Positions 33,971 through 43,929 of a stretch of 64,000 nt of DNA are shown piece by piece. The stretch spans positions 1 through 64,000 of the forward strand of contig NZ_FNGM01000004.1 in the NCBI RefSeq assembly GCF_900102965.1, in the 5' to 3' direction. The stretch comes from Paenibacillus jilunlii (GTDB lineage Bacteria > Bacillota > Bacilli > Paenibacillales > Paenibacillaceae). Below the pieces are notes generated by a model. It did no database searches and had not been told where the DNA came from. It saw nothing but the letters and a program-made list of their open reading frames with translations. Numbering within the stretch: position 1 is the first letter of the stretch; every line of letters starts with the position of its first letter. Both the position numbers and the translations under genes were made by a program.

Positions 33971-34629
33971 GTACGCTTCGGAAAGACGAGGGCAGCTTTA
34001 CTATAGAAGCTTCTCTATTGCTGCCGATTATTATGTGCATCACTATGCTGCTGCTGTTCTTCTGTCTGTACAGCTATCAGAAGTCGATGCTGCTGCAGAT
34101 CGCTTCAGCCGCTACGGAGCGTGCAGCTTACAACTGGGATAACACCCACAAAGAAACGAAGGGTGCTTACCCCGTTGGCGAATACGACCCGCTGTATTGG
34201 CGCATTGGCGATGATGCTCTGCTTTCCTCTTTATTCGGCATCGGCGCACCTGACGGTGGAGCAGCAATTACGCTCCCTGCCGCCAAGGATGGAGGCACAC
34301 TGCCTGTGGTCAAGCTGGAGCATGCATCCGGTATGGTGCCGGCAAATATGCCGGGCGAGATGAAATATGCTTATAGCCTCGCAGGCCGGCAAATCAGCGC
34401 AGAGCTGAAGCGGATGCTGAATTTGCCTGTGCTGGATGGGATTCTTTCCGATAAGGCAGTCCCCGTGGTGCAGGCCCAGTCTGTGGTTGCTGAACCGGTT
34501 GAATTTATCCGTACCGTTGATCTTATGCGTTATTACGGTGCCAAATTCAAAGGCGGGCCAGACAGTGCCAAGTCAGGAACAGGGATGGAAAAGAAGAATG
34601 CAGCGATTATGTTGAACAAGCTGCACTGA
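33967..34629 (+). CDS. TadE-like pseudopilin
   Basis: TTG 33967 overlaps the flp stop. The N-terminus KDEG-SFTIEASLLLPIIM has a prepilin-type Gly followed by Glu at +5 and one membrane segment. The 220-residue length and extracellular rest fit TadE-like minor pilins. Confidence 0.75.
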   Translation: MSTLRKDEGSFTIEASLLLPIIMCITMLLLFFCLYSYQKSMLLQIASAATERAAYNWDNTHKETKGAYPVGEYDPLYWRIGDDALLSSLFGIGAPDGGAAITLPAAKDGGTLPVVKLEHASGMVPANMPGEMKYAYSLAGRQISAELKRMLNLPVLDGILSDKAVPVVQAQSVVAEPVEFIRTVDLMRYYGAKFKGGPDSAKSGTGMEKKNAAIMLNKLH

Positions 34630-34703
34630 GGAAGAGGAGCAGGCTGGAGGGGAAATTGATATTTGGGGAGCAGCGGCTAAGGGGAGGAAGGAGGATAGAC
34701 CGC

Positions 34704-36962
34704 TTGAAGTCTGAAACTAAGCATGTTTTTGCGGGAGCTATAAGGTGTAGGATTGACAGATATACCCGATCGGATGGTTCAGTCTCTATCTTTTTAATTA
34801 TGGTGCTGGCATTCGTTTTCCTGTTTACCGCTGTGCTGATTGACTATGCGCGCATTGCCGCTGTAAATGTACAGGAAGAGCGTTTGGCCAGGGCTGCAGT
34901 CCGTTCAGTCATGTCAGCTTATGATATTGAACTGAAAGACAAATACGGGCTTTTTGCTTATGGCGGCAATGACGGCGACCAGCTGCTGGCCAGTGTGCTG
35001 AATGATAATTTGTATGAGAGCGGACGCGGCGATGCTTTTAACCTGCTGCCTTTGAATTTGGATTCTTCTTCCTTAAGCTGGAGCCGCCCGCTTGGAAGCT
35101 ATGATATTTTCCGCCGCCAGATTGTTGAAGAGATGAAATACAAGGCGCCGGTTGACTTTGCCCTGGAGCTGGCCGGTAAGTTCAAGCCGCTGTCTGCGGC
35201 AATGGGTGAAGCTTCACGGACAACCAAAGTGCTCGGCAAGCTGCAGCCTTTGTATGACGAGCGGGAGGAGGCGCTGGACCAAATGCTGAAGTCGCGGAAA
35301 CAGGCGGCAGAGAGCGGAAAAGCACTGCAGGCGCTGATCATGAATCCGCCGGGTGACACTATCGTATTCACTCCGATAGGCAGTATCACCGCTGCTGCGG
35401 ATATCCCGGCTATGTATGGTGACTATGTAGGTAAATATCACGCCGATATGCAGCGCAGGGCTGAGGGCAGAACTGCGTGGTACGAGTGTCTTTTGCAGTC
35501 TTATTTACAAGAATCCGCTGAAATGCTTGAGCAGGTTTCCGGCAGACAGGCCGCTTATCAGGAAGAGCAGCAACACTATTTGGAGGAGGCAGCGGCTGCG
35601 CTGGAGCGGGTCAAAGCTCTGAATGGTCAAATGAAAAGCCTGCTTGAGCAGTCCCGGAACAGCGGGCCGGACGATGCGCAGAACCCGGCGCGGAGCTGGG
35701 ATATTCCAGGCGGCACAGCAGAGCTGAGCGCAGATCCGATCCATAAGCTGCGCGAACAGGAAGATTCGCTTATCCTCGCCGCAAGTGACATTAGTACGCT
35801 GGAGAATAGCTTGTCGGAACAGCAGACAGCTTCGCAGACCGTAATTCAGCAGGTCGCCCTCTTACCCGGAAGCTTGAGTCCGGCAACCGGATTGAATGCC
35901 GACGTTTCCGGCATGATAGCCAGTGTCCTGGGTGCATCCCAGACAGTCGACAGTTATATGCGCAATTATGGAAATGACGGCGTGCTCATTGCTGCTGATA
36001 GAGCGCGGATTGAGACTCACCGCACTTTCGACAGCCAGCGTAAGCAGACAGAGCAGGAGGCCAAAGGCAAGCTAGGCGGTGCCATGAAGCTGCTGGACCA
36101 AATCCGCGGGCTTGGTGCTGGCGCCGGGGAAGCTATGGAACGTTATCAGACGCTGCGTAATTATTATGACGACAATATAGCGTTTAACAAGGGATTGGAC
36201 CAGGATACCGAGACGGGAACGGCAGATCAGAACCTCTATTCTGCCGGAAGCTCCTCCATGGTCAAAGTGGACGGACTCTATGCCGCAATGGGCAATGTGC
36301 TGGAGGGCGCCAGAGACAGGCTTTTTCAGACCGAATACGCGGCGCTGTATTTTCCTCCCTTTGATATCTCGCAGCTGTCCGGGTTAGCTTTAGGCTCTAC
36401 AGATGAAGCGGCAGGGAAGCTGGCGGATCAGCTTGATCCTACGGCTCAGGAATTGGAGTATGTATTGTATGGCTTCTATAATCCGGCCGGGAATATAGCA
36501 GCAGCTTATGGAGAGATTTTTGCAGTGCGTCTGGCTATACGTACCATGGAGGGTTTTACAGAGCGCACAAGCCTGGGCAACCCACTGCTAATATTGGCTT
36601 CGGCACTTCTATACGGAGTCGAGCAGGCTGTGCAGGATATGCTGCTGTTATGTAAGAATGGTGAAATTCCACTCTCCAAATACATATCCGCCAAGCTGAG
36701 TTACCGGGATTATCTGCGCTTGTTTCTGGTGCTGCATGGAGGCGGGGACGTCCAATTATCGCGAATGCTGGCTTTAATCCGGCTGAATACCGGAAGTGAT
36801 CCGGATGAGAAATTCACTTACGCAGCAGCAGATATCAAAATAGCTATGCCGTTATGGTTTTTGCCGGGAGTGGTGGAGCTGCTGGATTACGGCGGCGGTC
36901 TTTCCGGTGATGTGCAGGGTAAATTATACTACCGGACTGTACAGGCAGATTTTTCTTATTAG
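34704..36962 (+). CDS. Large TadG-like pilus protein
   Basis: I choose TTG 34704 after AAGGAGG (nine bases); TTG 34656 after GGAGGGG is the alternative. One N-terminal membrane segment (SVSIFLIMVLAFVFLFTAVL) follows a prepilin-like Gly, but position +5 is Phe rather than Glu. The exterior is large (over 700 residues), with coiled-coil regions (EEALDQMLKSRKQAAESGKA, YQEEQQHYLEEAAAALERV). It replaces the usual TadG and may form the pilus base or tip. Confidence 0.75.
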   Translation: MKSETKHVFAGAIRCRIDRYTRSDGSVSIFLIMVLAFVFLFTAVLIDYARIAAVNVQEERLARAAVRSVMSAYDIELKDKYGLFAYGGNDGDQLLASVLNDNLYESGRGDAFNLLPLNLDSSSLSWSRPLGSYDIFRRQIVEEMKYKAPVDFALELAGKFKPLSAAMGEASRTTKVLGKLQPLYDEREEALDQMLKSRKQAAESGKALQALIMNPPGDTIVFTPIGSITAAADIPAMYGDYVGKYHADMQRRAEGRTAWYECLLQSYLQESAEMLEQVSGRQAAYQEEQQHYLEEAAAALERVKALNGQMKSLLEQSRNSGPDDAQNPARSWDIPGGTAELSADPIHKLREQEDSLILAASDISTLENSLSEQQTASQTVIQQVALLPGSLSPATGLNADVSGMIASVLGASQTVDSYMRNYGNDGVLIAADRARIETHRTFDSQRKQTEQEAKGKLGGAMKLLDQIRGLGAGAGEAMERYQTLRNYYDDNIAFNKGLDQDTETGTADQNLYSAGSSSMVKVDGLYAAMGNVLEGARDRLFQTEYAALYFPPFDISQLSGLALGSTDEAAGKLADQLDPTAQELEYVLYGFYNPAGNIAAAYGEIFAVRLAIRTMEGFTERTSLGNPLLILASALLYGVEQAVQDMLLLCKNGEIPLSKYISAKLSYRDYLRLFLVLHGGGDVQLSRMLALIRLNTGSDPDEKFTYAAADIKIAMPLWFLPGVVELLDYGGGLSGDVQGKLYYRTVQADFSY

Positions 36963-36979
36963 CTGGGAGGTGGAACAAG

Positions 36980-38002
36980 GTGAAGCAAAGGTTCCGGAAG
37001 CGGAGAAGACCGGGGTGTGAAGGCAGCATGGTTGTGGAAGCCGCTATGGTCCTCCCTATGTTTTTGCTGTTTGTCCTGTTCCTGATCTTCATCGTGCAAA
37101 TGTCCTTATACTCGACGGCTCTGCAGAGCACAGCTTCGGATACGGTGAAGGTCATCTCGGCCCATATGTATCCTGCTGTACTGGCTGTGCAGAAACGGGA
37201 AGCCGGGAAAGAAGGAGGCGCTGCGGAAGGCTCAGACGGAGGAGCAGAAGCTTCTGGAGCTGCCGGACCCTCGGATAAATGGAGCATCCCCCGGCTCTCG
37301 CTTGAGGAGTGGAGTGACAGCTATGCGGCCGGCCTCCCGGAACCGATTGCTGGTTGGGTCCGTTCAGCCGTGAAGCGGGGAGAAGATCCCTTGCAAAAAT
37401 TGCAGGCAGAGGCATCTGAAGGGGCGCTGGATCTGGCACTCAAGCCTGTAATGAAGCCCTATCTTTCAACAGACTGGCTGGAATATGACCGCATTCATGT
37501 TTCGAATGTGATTGTCCCGGACCTTAAGACAGGATCGCGCCCATACTTTGGACTTGTGGTGAGCTATGAACTGCCGATGAGGGTGCCTTTTCTGAATCAG
37601 CGGATCGTGCTGGAGGCCAGTTCGGTGGAGCGTCTGTGGGTAGGAAATACTGATGCTGAAAATGAAGAGGACAGTACAGGGGGCGGGGAAGGGCAGAGCT
37701 CCATTGTTATTCTGGAGAAGCCGAGCCCAGGAGTGGCCAATCATCAGGGCAGGATCCGGGTCAAGATTCCGCCCAATGCTTCAGCCAGCTTGTCCATCTT
37801 CTATAAAAGCGGCCAGAGCACAGCCAAATACTTGGGTTGGAAGCAGGCGGATGCGAACGGATATATCGATTGGGAATGGAAAATTGGAGTGAATACTACG
37901 CCGGGCACATGGCGTTTTGTTATCCAGCTGCAGGATGGCACCTCGCTGGAGGCAGCTTTTACAGTAGTGAAAAAAATTCAGGCGGAAGAAGGGAAAAAGT
38001 AA
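36980..38002 (+). CDS. TadE-like pseudopilin with extended C-terminal domain
   Basis: GTG 36980 follows GGGAGGTGG. The N-terminus CEG-SMVVEAAMVLPMFLLF has Gly at 15 and Glu at +5 (E20). The 340-residue product is longer than usual TadE proteins; the last 100 residues look like a beta-sandwich (GRIRVKIPPNASASLSIFY, TWRFVIQLQDGTSLEAAFT). Its stop shares one base with the next start. Confidence 0.75.
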   Translation: MKQRFRKRRRPGCEGSMVVEAAMVLPMFLLFVLFLIFIVQMSLYSTALQSTASDTVKVISAHMYPAVLAVQKREAGKEGGAAEGSDGGAEASGAAGPSDKWSIPRLSLEEWSDSYAAGLPEPIAGWVRSAVKRGEDPLQKLQAEASEGALDLALKPVMKPYLSTDWLEYDRIHVSNVIVPDLKTGSRPYFGLVVSYELPMRVPFLNQRIVLEASSVERLWVGNTDAENEEDSTGGGEGQSSIVILEKPSPGVANHQGRIRVKIPPNASASLSIFYKSGQSTAKYLGWKQADANGYIDWEWKIGVNTTPGTWRFVIQLQDGTSLEAAFTVVKKIQAEEGKK

Positions 38003-38511
38003 TGGCGGTTTGGGCATTCTGGAGCTGTCTGCCCTTCCTGGCAGCAGCGCTCCTTACAGATATCCGCTTCATGAGGATACCGAACTGGATCACGCTCCCG
38101 CTGCTGGTAGCCGGGCTGGTTGTGCAGGGGATGATGAACGGACGCCAAGGATTTCTGGTATCCATATGCGGCGCAGGCACAGGTTTACTGCTCCTGCTGA
38201 TCATGCATCTTCTGGGTGCGGTTGGAGCAGGAGATGTGAAGCTTTTTACGGGAATCGGTGCCTGGACGGGGATGCTGTTCACCTTGCAGGTTACTGTCTA
38301 TTCTGTATTGTTCGGAGCGGTGATCGGATGGATCATTGTTCTTTCCAGACGGGAAACGGGCAGGCGCATTCGAGGAATTATCAGCAGGAGTGCCGGATTT
38401 TTAATGCTCCGGGATCCCCGGCTATTGAAGAGGCGAAGCGATGATCTGTTGAAATTCCCTTTTATGCTGGCGGTTGTTCCAGGGTTCATCTGTGCTTACT
38501 TGTACTTATAG
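38002..38511 (+). CDS. Prepilin peptidase (TadV/CpaA type, A24)
   Basis: ATG 38002 overlaps the upstream stop by one base. The 169-residue protein has the two catalytic aspartates in LTDIRFMRIPN (D20) and GAGDVKLF (D78), and about five membrane segments. It is the short form without an N-methylation domain. It should cut the Flp and TadE-like substrates of this operon, and it is the only such enzyme seen in the window. Confidence 0.92.
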   Translation: MAVWAFWSCLPFLAAALLTDIRFMRIPNWITLPLLVAGLVVQGMMNGRQGFLVSICGAGTGLLLLLIMHLLGAVGAGDVKLFTGIGAWTGMLFTLQVTVYSVLFGAVIGWIIVLSRRETGRRIRGIISRSAGFLMLRDPRLLKRRSDDLLKFPFMLAVVPGFICAYLYL

Positions 38512-38528
38512 TGGAGAGGTGAGGCGTA

Positions 38529-40184
38529 TTGTTTGGATTAAGCCGTGATTTTGTACAGCGGGACGGCATCTCGATGCTGCTCAGCAAACCTGGGGGGCTG
38601 AGGCCGGATGAGCTCAATATAGTTCAGGCCCGTATGCTGATGAATACCGGGATTCCACATCATCTCCGGCTCCAGCTCAAAGAGATCAATTTGCAGGTAA
38701 CCCTTGATTATGCGCTTTCCCGCCGGAAAATGCTCGGTCATCTTCTGAAGGGGAATAAGCTGGGCATGTCCGATTTTTTCGGACTTCTGCTGCAGATTGC
38801 GGCAGGGATGGAGGAGGGACGGTTATACATGCTGAGCGCTGAGCAGTATGTGCTGCATGAGGATTACATTTTTATCGAAGGACCTCTGCGCAGCGGCAAG
38901 GTGTATCTTACTTATCTTCCCCTGCAGGCTGCAGAATTTCCGGTGAGTGCAGGAGAAGCGCTGAAGTCACTGATTATGGCCCTTATGGCGTCTGTAAGAG
39001 AATTGTCCGGTGATGGAATGCAAAGGCTGCTGCATTACTGCGGGGAAGAGGAGTTCACTCCGGCCGGATTGAAGGAACTGCTAGCCGAACTGCTGACAGA
39101 CGGTGAGGGGGCATACAGACTCACAGATCCTGCGCAGGCTGCGCCAAGCTCTGTTTGGCCGGATACAAATGGGCCGGCAGGGAGAGGCATTCGGGAATCA
39201 ACTGGCACAGCGCCAAACATTGCATCTGCTGTTCCTGAGCAGAGCCAGACGGGGGAAGGGTTCGGGAATACCGCTGCTGAGACTCAAAAGCCTGCTCCAT
39301 GGATGAGTGGTTATCCGCGACTCAAGCTAAAAGAGCTGCAGCCATTTCAGCAGCCGGATGATGGAGAAATGGGGAACAACGCTGCTCCTGCCCCCTCTGC
39401 CTACAGAACCTATACGGTGCTGGGCGGGGTTTTGGCTGATGCGGTATTATGGAAGTTTCTTTATTTGAACAATCCTAAGCTGCTTTGGATGGCTGTCTGC
39501 GCAATGGCGACGCTGGTACTGGGTGTATTATGCTGGCTGGTCTGGAGCGGAAAACTGATTATAGGTGTTGAGAGACAGGAAGAAGAGACTGAAGACGGTA
39601 TGGAGGTTATGCGCCGGAGAAATCACAAGGAGCTGGAATGGGATTTTGGCCGGACTCCCGCAGCTTCCACCGTATCGCCTGCTGCTCCAGACATTAAAGT
39701 GCCTTCACAGAAATTGGAGATTCCTGCCTACGCTAATACTCAAGCTGCGCTTACGAAGGGGACGCAGCAGGAAAGAAGCCAACTCAAAATACCCGCGCCA
39801 ATGCCTGTAGAAGCTACAGCTCTGCTGCAGCAGGATTTGCCTTCGGAGAATGAAGAGGCACGGAGAGTAAGCCATACAGTACCCTATCTTGAAAGAGTCC
39901 AGGAGAATGAGAGCGGGCTTCCGGAAAAAATCGTGCTGAACCGCCCCAGCTTTCTTATTGGCCGCTCTCCTGAGGTAGCGCAGTATGTGGAGAAGTCCGA
40001 GGGAGTTTCGAGAGTGCATGCGGAGATCCTTAAAAGCGGGGGAGGATATATCCTGAAGGATCTGGACTCCAGAAACGGCACATTATTTCAAGGGGAGGCG
40101 ATGATCCCTTACAAGGAATATCCGCTGACCGAAGGGGCCGTGTTCACGATAGTAAAAGGCTGCTATACTTTCCGGTCAGCCTAA
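38529..40184 (+). CDS. DUF6382-FHA domain membrane protein
   Basis: TTG 38529 follows GAGGTGAGG. The 551-residue protein has an N-terminal domain of the DUF6382 type (to about residue 190), a low-complexity linker, two membrane segments around residues 300-340, another linker, and a C-terminal FHA domain (SFLIGRSPEVAQYV, SRVHAEILKSGGGYILKDLD, SRNGTLFQGE). FHA domains bind phosphothreonine, so the Tad machine may be controlled by a Ser/Thr kinase (inference). No kinase is in the window. Confidence 0.8.
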   Translation: MFGLSRDFVQRDGISMLLSKPGGLRPDELNIVQARMLMNTGIPHHLRLQLKEINLQVTLDYALSRRKMLGHLLKGNKLGMSDFFGLLLQIAAGMEEGRLYMLSAEQYVLHEDYIFIEGPLRSGKVYLTYLPLQAAEFPVSAGEALKSLIMALMASVRELSGDGMQRLLHYCGEEEFTPAGLKELLAELLTDGEGAYRLTDPAQAAPSSVWPDTNGPAGRGIRESTGTAPNIASAVPEQSQTGEGFGNTAAETQKPAPWMSGYPRLKLKELQPFQQPDDGEMGNNAAPAPSAYRTYTVLGGVLADAVLWKFLYLNNPKLLWMAVCAMATLVLGVLCWLVWSGKLIIGVERQEEETEDGMEVMRRRNHKELEWDFGRTPAASTVSPAAPDIKVPSQKLEIPAYANTQAALTKGTQQERSQLKIPAPMPVEATALLQQDLPSENEEARRVSHTVPYLERVQENESGLPEKIVLNRPSFLIGRSPEVAQYVEKSEGVSRVHAEILKSGGGYILKDLDSRNGTLFQGEAMIPYKEYPLTEGAVFTIVKGCYTFRSA

Positions 40185-40231
40185 GGGGAAGCGATCAGGG
40201 ACCTGTGATGTGGCAGCTCCCTGGGAGGATA

Positions 40232-41137
40232 TTATTCCGCTTTCAGCTGCTCCAGCGCCGGCCGCAAGGTTGGATAAGTAAAAGTAAATCCATGTTCCAA
40301 GGCCTTGGCAGGGAGCACCCGCTGGCCTTTCAGAAGGATTTCCGAGAGCTCACCTGCGGCTGTCTTGAGCAGGAAGGCAGGGATAGGGAACCAGTGGGGA
40401 CGATGATAGACCTTGCCGATCATTTTGCCGAATGCCTCATTGGTCACGGGATGCGGGGCAGTCGCATTGACAGGGCCTTCAATGCCGGGAGTTTGAACGC
40501 AGAAATCGATTAGCCGGACGATATCGGTGAGACCGATCCAGGACAGCCACTGCTTCCCGCTGCCGATCTTCCCGCCAAAGCCGAGCATGTAGGGCAGCTT
40601 CATCTTGGGGAAAGCACCGCTCTCGTTGCCCAGCACCACGCCAGTGCGCAGCTTGACTACTCTTACACCTTTGTAGGCTTCGTCTGCAGCTCCTTCCCAG
40701 GCTTCCACAACCTCGGACGGGAAATCCATCACATGGGCTGGAGAAGTTTCGTCATATGTATCCTCCAATGAAGTGCCATAGATAGCTATTGCGGAGGACT
40801 GAATCACTACGGGAGGTTTGTTTTGCAGCGCGTTCAGCAGCTTGGCTACCGCTGAAACGGTTTCAAGACGGGACTGCATAATGGACTTCTTGCCGCTTGG
40901 GCTCCAGCGCTGGCTCAGTGAGGAACCGGCAAGATTGACCAGGGCATCAGCGCCATAGGCAAGCTCCGGATGTGAAGCCAGACTGTCCCAAGTAAGGAAG
41001 CTTAGGGCCGGATGGGCAGCGGTTCGGGATTCAGGCTGTTTACGTCCGACAACAATAATCTGATGTCCACCCTGGAGCCAATATTCGGTAAGCTCACGTC
41101 CGATGAAGCCGCTGCCCCCACAGATTAGGTATTTCAT
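40232..41137 (-). CDS. TIGR01777-family SDR epimerase-like oxidoreductase
   Basis: ATG 41137 follows GAAGGAG on the minus strand. The Rossmann motif CGGSGFIGRELTEYW is at the N-terminus; LVNLAGSSLSQRW and QSSAIAIYGTS follow, and the C-terminal part (PAFLLKTAAGELSEILLKGQ, RVLPAKALEHGFTF) fits the family. Substrate unknown; Bacillus YfhF is the relative. Confidence 0.88.
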   Translation of the reverse strand: MKYLICGGSGFIGRELTEYWLQGGHQIIVVGRKQPESRTAAHPALSFLTWDSLASHPELAYGADALVNLAGSSLSQRWSPSGKKSIMQSRLETVSAVAKLLNALQNKPPVVIQSSAIAIYGTSLEDTYDETSPAHVMDFPSEVVEAWEGAADEAYKGVRVVKLRTGVVLGNESGAFPKMKLPYMLGFGGKIGSGKQWLSWIGLTDIVRLIDFCVQTPGIEGPVNATAPHPVTNEAFGKMIGKVYHRPHWFPIPAFLLKTAAGELSEILLKGQRVLPAKALEHGFTFTYPTLRPALEQLKAE

Positions 41138-41153
41138 AAGGTCGCTCCTTCGA

Positions 41154-41618
41154 TTATTTAATCAGATGCTGATAAGGAGAGTAGTCGATACCGTTTTTCT
41201 CCAGGAAGCTGATCAGAAAACGGTTGTCACGGCGTGGGGTAGCCACGATATATCCTCTGATGCAGTGCTCGCGGGTTACCTCCGGCGCATGGCTCTCTAC
41301 AGCGATCTTGCCAATCTCGGCGGCGATGGAATGCTTGGCGATATCACGGAAAGGGCTTGGCACAGGCTGAACGAGCTGATCCAGAAATGCCTTCATCTCG
41401 TCACTCCACAGTGGACGGCTGCGTTCGACCCAATAATTCTGCCAGTCCAGCTTGGATTTGCCATCGGCTTTCGGCAGTACTTTTAGGAATTTGCGGAACA
41501 TGAAATAGCCGCCGATGCACATGCAGCCCAGCAGCACAAAAGTCCAAAATGCGATGGAGTTCATAAACCAGTTGCTCGGTGTTGCAGACAGCAAGCCTAA
41601 GCTTGATTTTGAATACAT
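41154..41618 (-). CDS. DUF2621-family membrane protein
   Basis: ATG 41618 (MYSKSSLGLLSATPSNWFMN) lies about seven bases after AAAGGCGGTG; an upstream ATG at 41666 is less likely. One membrane segment (SIAFWTFVLLGCMCIGGYFMF) precedes a soluble domain (DWQNYWVERSRPLWSDEMKAF). The family is conserved in Bacilli without known function. It is 16 bases ahead of the SDR gene, so they are cotranscribed. Confidence 0.75.
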   Translation of the reverse strand: MYSKSSLGLLSATPSNWFMNSIAFWTFVLLGCMCIGGYFMFRKFLKVLPKADGKSKLDWQNYWVERSRPLWSDEMKAFLDQLVQPVPSPFRDIAKHSIAAEIGKIAVESHAPEVTREHCIRGYIVATPRRDNRFLISFLEKNGIDYSPYQHLIK

Positions 41619-41788
41619 GAATACACCGCCTTTGACAATGATGATTGTCACAAACTTGATTCTCATCTAAAGTATAGCGCATTTCCAAAGTTTTGCGAAG
41701 CAGGAGCAGACGTCAAGAGCTTGCCTAGATTTATTTTCCCGATCACGGTAGAATAGGGGGTAATTCGTGAGGAAAGAGGGAATAAGGC

Positions 41789-42916
41789 ATGCTTAAAATA
41801 GGTTCACATGTGTCCTGTGCGGACAAGGGTCTCCTGAGTGCGGCCAATGAAGCAAATGAGTACGGATCGACCTCGTTTATGATATATACAGGTGCACCGC
41901 AGAACACGCGCCGCAAGCCTATTGAATCGATGTATCCCGTTGAAGGCAAGCAGGCGATGAAGGATAATGGTGTGGAAGAAATTGTAGTCCATGCTCCTTA
42001 CATCATCAACTTGGGCTCTTACAAGGACAGTACGTATCAATTGGCTGTTGACTTCCTCCAGGAGGAAATCCGCCGTACGCATGCGCTTGAGGTGAAGCAT
42101 ATCGTGCTCCATCCGGGGGCATACACAGACAAAGATGCTGAATATGGAGTGCAGCGGATTGCAGATGGCCTGAACGAGGTGCTTGGCGGTACGAACGAGA
42201 CGGAAGTGCATATTGCTTTGGAGACGATGGCCGGCAAAGGAACAGAAGTTGGCCGCAGCTTTGAGGAGATTGCCTCCATTATCGACAAAGTCGTTCATAA
42301 TGAGCGGCTGTCCATTTGTCTCGATACCTGCCACATCCATGATGCCGGATATGATATTGTCGGTGATCTGGACGGTGTGCTGCAGCAGTTTGACCAGATC
42401 ATTGGCCTGAGCCGGCTGGGTGTAATCCATATCAATGACAGCAAGAATCCGCGTGGTGCAGGCAAGGACCGCCATACTCCGATTGGCTCGGGCTACATTG
42501 GCTTTGAGACTATCAACAATGTAGTCCATCACGAAGCCCTTGCAGGTCTGCCGTTCATTCTGGAGACTCCTTGGATCGGGAAAGATGCGAAGAAGCTGCG
42601 CCCGATGTATGAGGTGGAAATTGCCCTGCTGCGAGGCACTGTGGCTGAACGGTTCGGGGCGGAGTTTCTGAATGAGGTGGAAGAGCTGCATGCTTTTTTT
42701 GCCAAGCAGGAGCTTGATCCCCGCCAGTACGTGCTGAATGTATGGGAACTGCTGAAGAACGATGCCAAGGCCAAAAAGGCAGATCCGCGTGAACCGCTGG
42801 AACGTCTGTATGATACGGTTGCTGCCGCACAGCTGTTTCCTCAGCTTAGTGAAGAAGCGGTCAATCAACGGCTGATCGCTTGGCTGGCAGGCAAGCAGCT
42901 GCTCGTGAACGCTTAA
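41789..42916 (+). CDS. nfo: Deoxyribonuclease IV (endonuclease IV)
   Basis: ATG 41789 follows AGAGGGAATAAGG. Residues 1-290 are a complete Nfo: [75 protein letters not shown]. All zinc-ligand positions look intact. It cuts abasic sites in base-excision repair. At 375 residues it is about 80-90 longer than usual; the extra helical tail ([20 protein letters not shown] and on) is not part of the standard fold. Confidence 0.93.
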   Translation: MLKIGSHVSCADKGLLSAANEANEYGSTSFMIYTGAPQNTRRKPIESMYPVEGKQAMKDNGVEEIVVHAPYIINLGSYKDSTYQLAVDFLQEEIRRTHALEVKHIVLHPGAYTDKDAEYGVQRIADGLNEVLGGTNETEVHIALETMAGKGTEVGRSFEEIASIIDKVVHNERLSICLDTCHIHDAGYDIVGDLDGVLQQFDQIIGLSRLGVIHINDSKNPRGAGKDRHTPIGSGYIGFETINNVVHHEALAGLPFILETPWIGKDAKKLRPMYEVEIALLRGTVAERFGAEFLNEVEELHAFFAKQELDPRQYVLNVWELLKNDAKAKKADPREPLERLYDTVAAAQLFPQLSEEAVNQRLIAWLAGKQLLVNA

Positions 42917-42964
42917 AGCCAAATTAAAGATTGCGCAAGTAGATGAGAGGATGGAAAGAGAATT

Positions 42965-43861
42965 ATGGAATTGCATGTAAAAAGAGAACATTCCTCAAGC
43001 GGACAATACCCCAACCGGGCGCGCATGCTTATCTCCTGTCCTGATGGACCGGGAATTGTGGCTGCTGTATCGCATTTTCTGTACCAGCATGGTGCGAACA
43101 TTGTCCAGTCGGATCAATACACCATGGACCCGGATGGCGGAATGTTCTTTATGAGAGTGGAGTTTGACCTGCCCAAGTTGGATGAGCGGATTGATGAAGT
43201 GCGTTCGGTCTTTGGCGGGGTTGCGGAACGGTTCAAGATGGACTGGCAAATATTCAATGTAAGCCAAAAGAAAAGGCTAGCTATCTTTGTCTCCAAAGAG
43301 GATCATTGTCTGGTTGAACTGCTCTGGCAGTGGCAGGCCGGGGATCTGGATGCAGATATCGCTCTGGTTGTCAGCAACCATACAGATATGCAGGCATATG
43401 TGGAGTCCTTCGGCATCCCCTTCCACCATATCCCGGTGACGGCGGATACCAAGGCAGAAGCGGAGCAGCGCCAGCTTAAGGCCATCGGAGATGACATTGA
43501 CGTTATTATTCTGGCGCGCTACATGCAGATTATCTCGCCCTCGTTCATAGAGCATTACCGCCATCGGATCATCAACATCCATCATTCATTCCTTCCGGCG
43601 TTCGTAGGCGGCAAGCCCTATGCCCAGGCCTATCAGCGCGGGGTGAAGATCATCGGTGCAACGGCCCACTATGTCACTGAAGAGCTGGACGGCGGTCCAA
43701 TTATCGAGCAGGATGTGCAGCGGGTCAGCCACAGCGATGATGTAAATGAGCTGAAACGCATCGGACGCACGATCGAGCGGGTCGTTTTGGCCCGGGCGGT
43801 CAAATGGCATATCGAAGACAGAATTCTTGTCCATCACAACAAAACCGTGGTTTTTAATTAA
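42965..43861 (+). CDS. purU: Formyltetrahydrofolate deformylase
   Basis: The 298-residue protein has an N-terminal ACT domain (RMLISCPDGPGIVAAVSHFL, VQSDQYTMDPDGGMFFMRV) and a formyltransferase-type catalytic domain (VIILARYMQIISPSF, NIHHSFLPAFVGGKPYAQA, GATAHYVTEELDGGPIIEQD). It releases formate from 10-formyl-THF to feed purine synthesis and balance folate pools. Confidence 0.95.
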   Translation: MELHVKREHSSSGQYPNRARMLISCPDGPGIVAAVSHFLYQHGANIVQSDQYTMDPDGGMFFMRVEFDLPKLDERIDEVRSVFGGVAERFKMDWQIFNVSQKKRLAIFVSKEDHCLVELLWQWQAGDLDADIALVVSNHTDMQAYVESFGIPFHHIPVTADTKAEAEQRQLKAIGDDIDVIILARYMQIISPSFIEHYRHRIINIHHSFLPAFVGGKPYAQAYQRGVKIIGATAHYVTEELDGGPIIEQDVQRVSHSDDVNELKRIGRTIERVVLARAVKWHIEDRILVHHNKTVVFN

Positions 43862-43875
43862 TTGAATAATCTCCG

Positions 43876-43929
43876 GTGAACATGCGCAGCCTTTTCCCTG
43901 CATGGAACAGTGTGTACTGTTCACCGGAA
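43876..43929. terminator. Hairpin after purU, weak terminator candidate
   Basis: TCCGGTGAACA pairs with TGTTCACCGGA across about 30 bases. No T run follows. Bases 43930-44105 before the next gene show no further signal. Confidence 0.35.

Noticed and set aside
40195..40222. Hairpin CAGGGACCTG / CAGCTCCCTG between convergent genes
   Set aside because: One mismatch and no T run on either strand; too weak to call a terminator.
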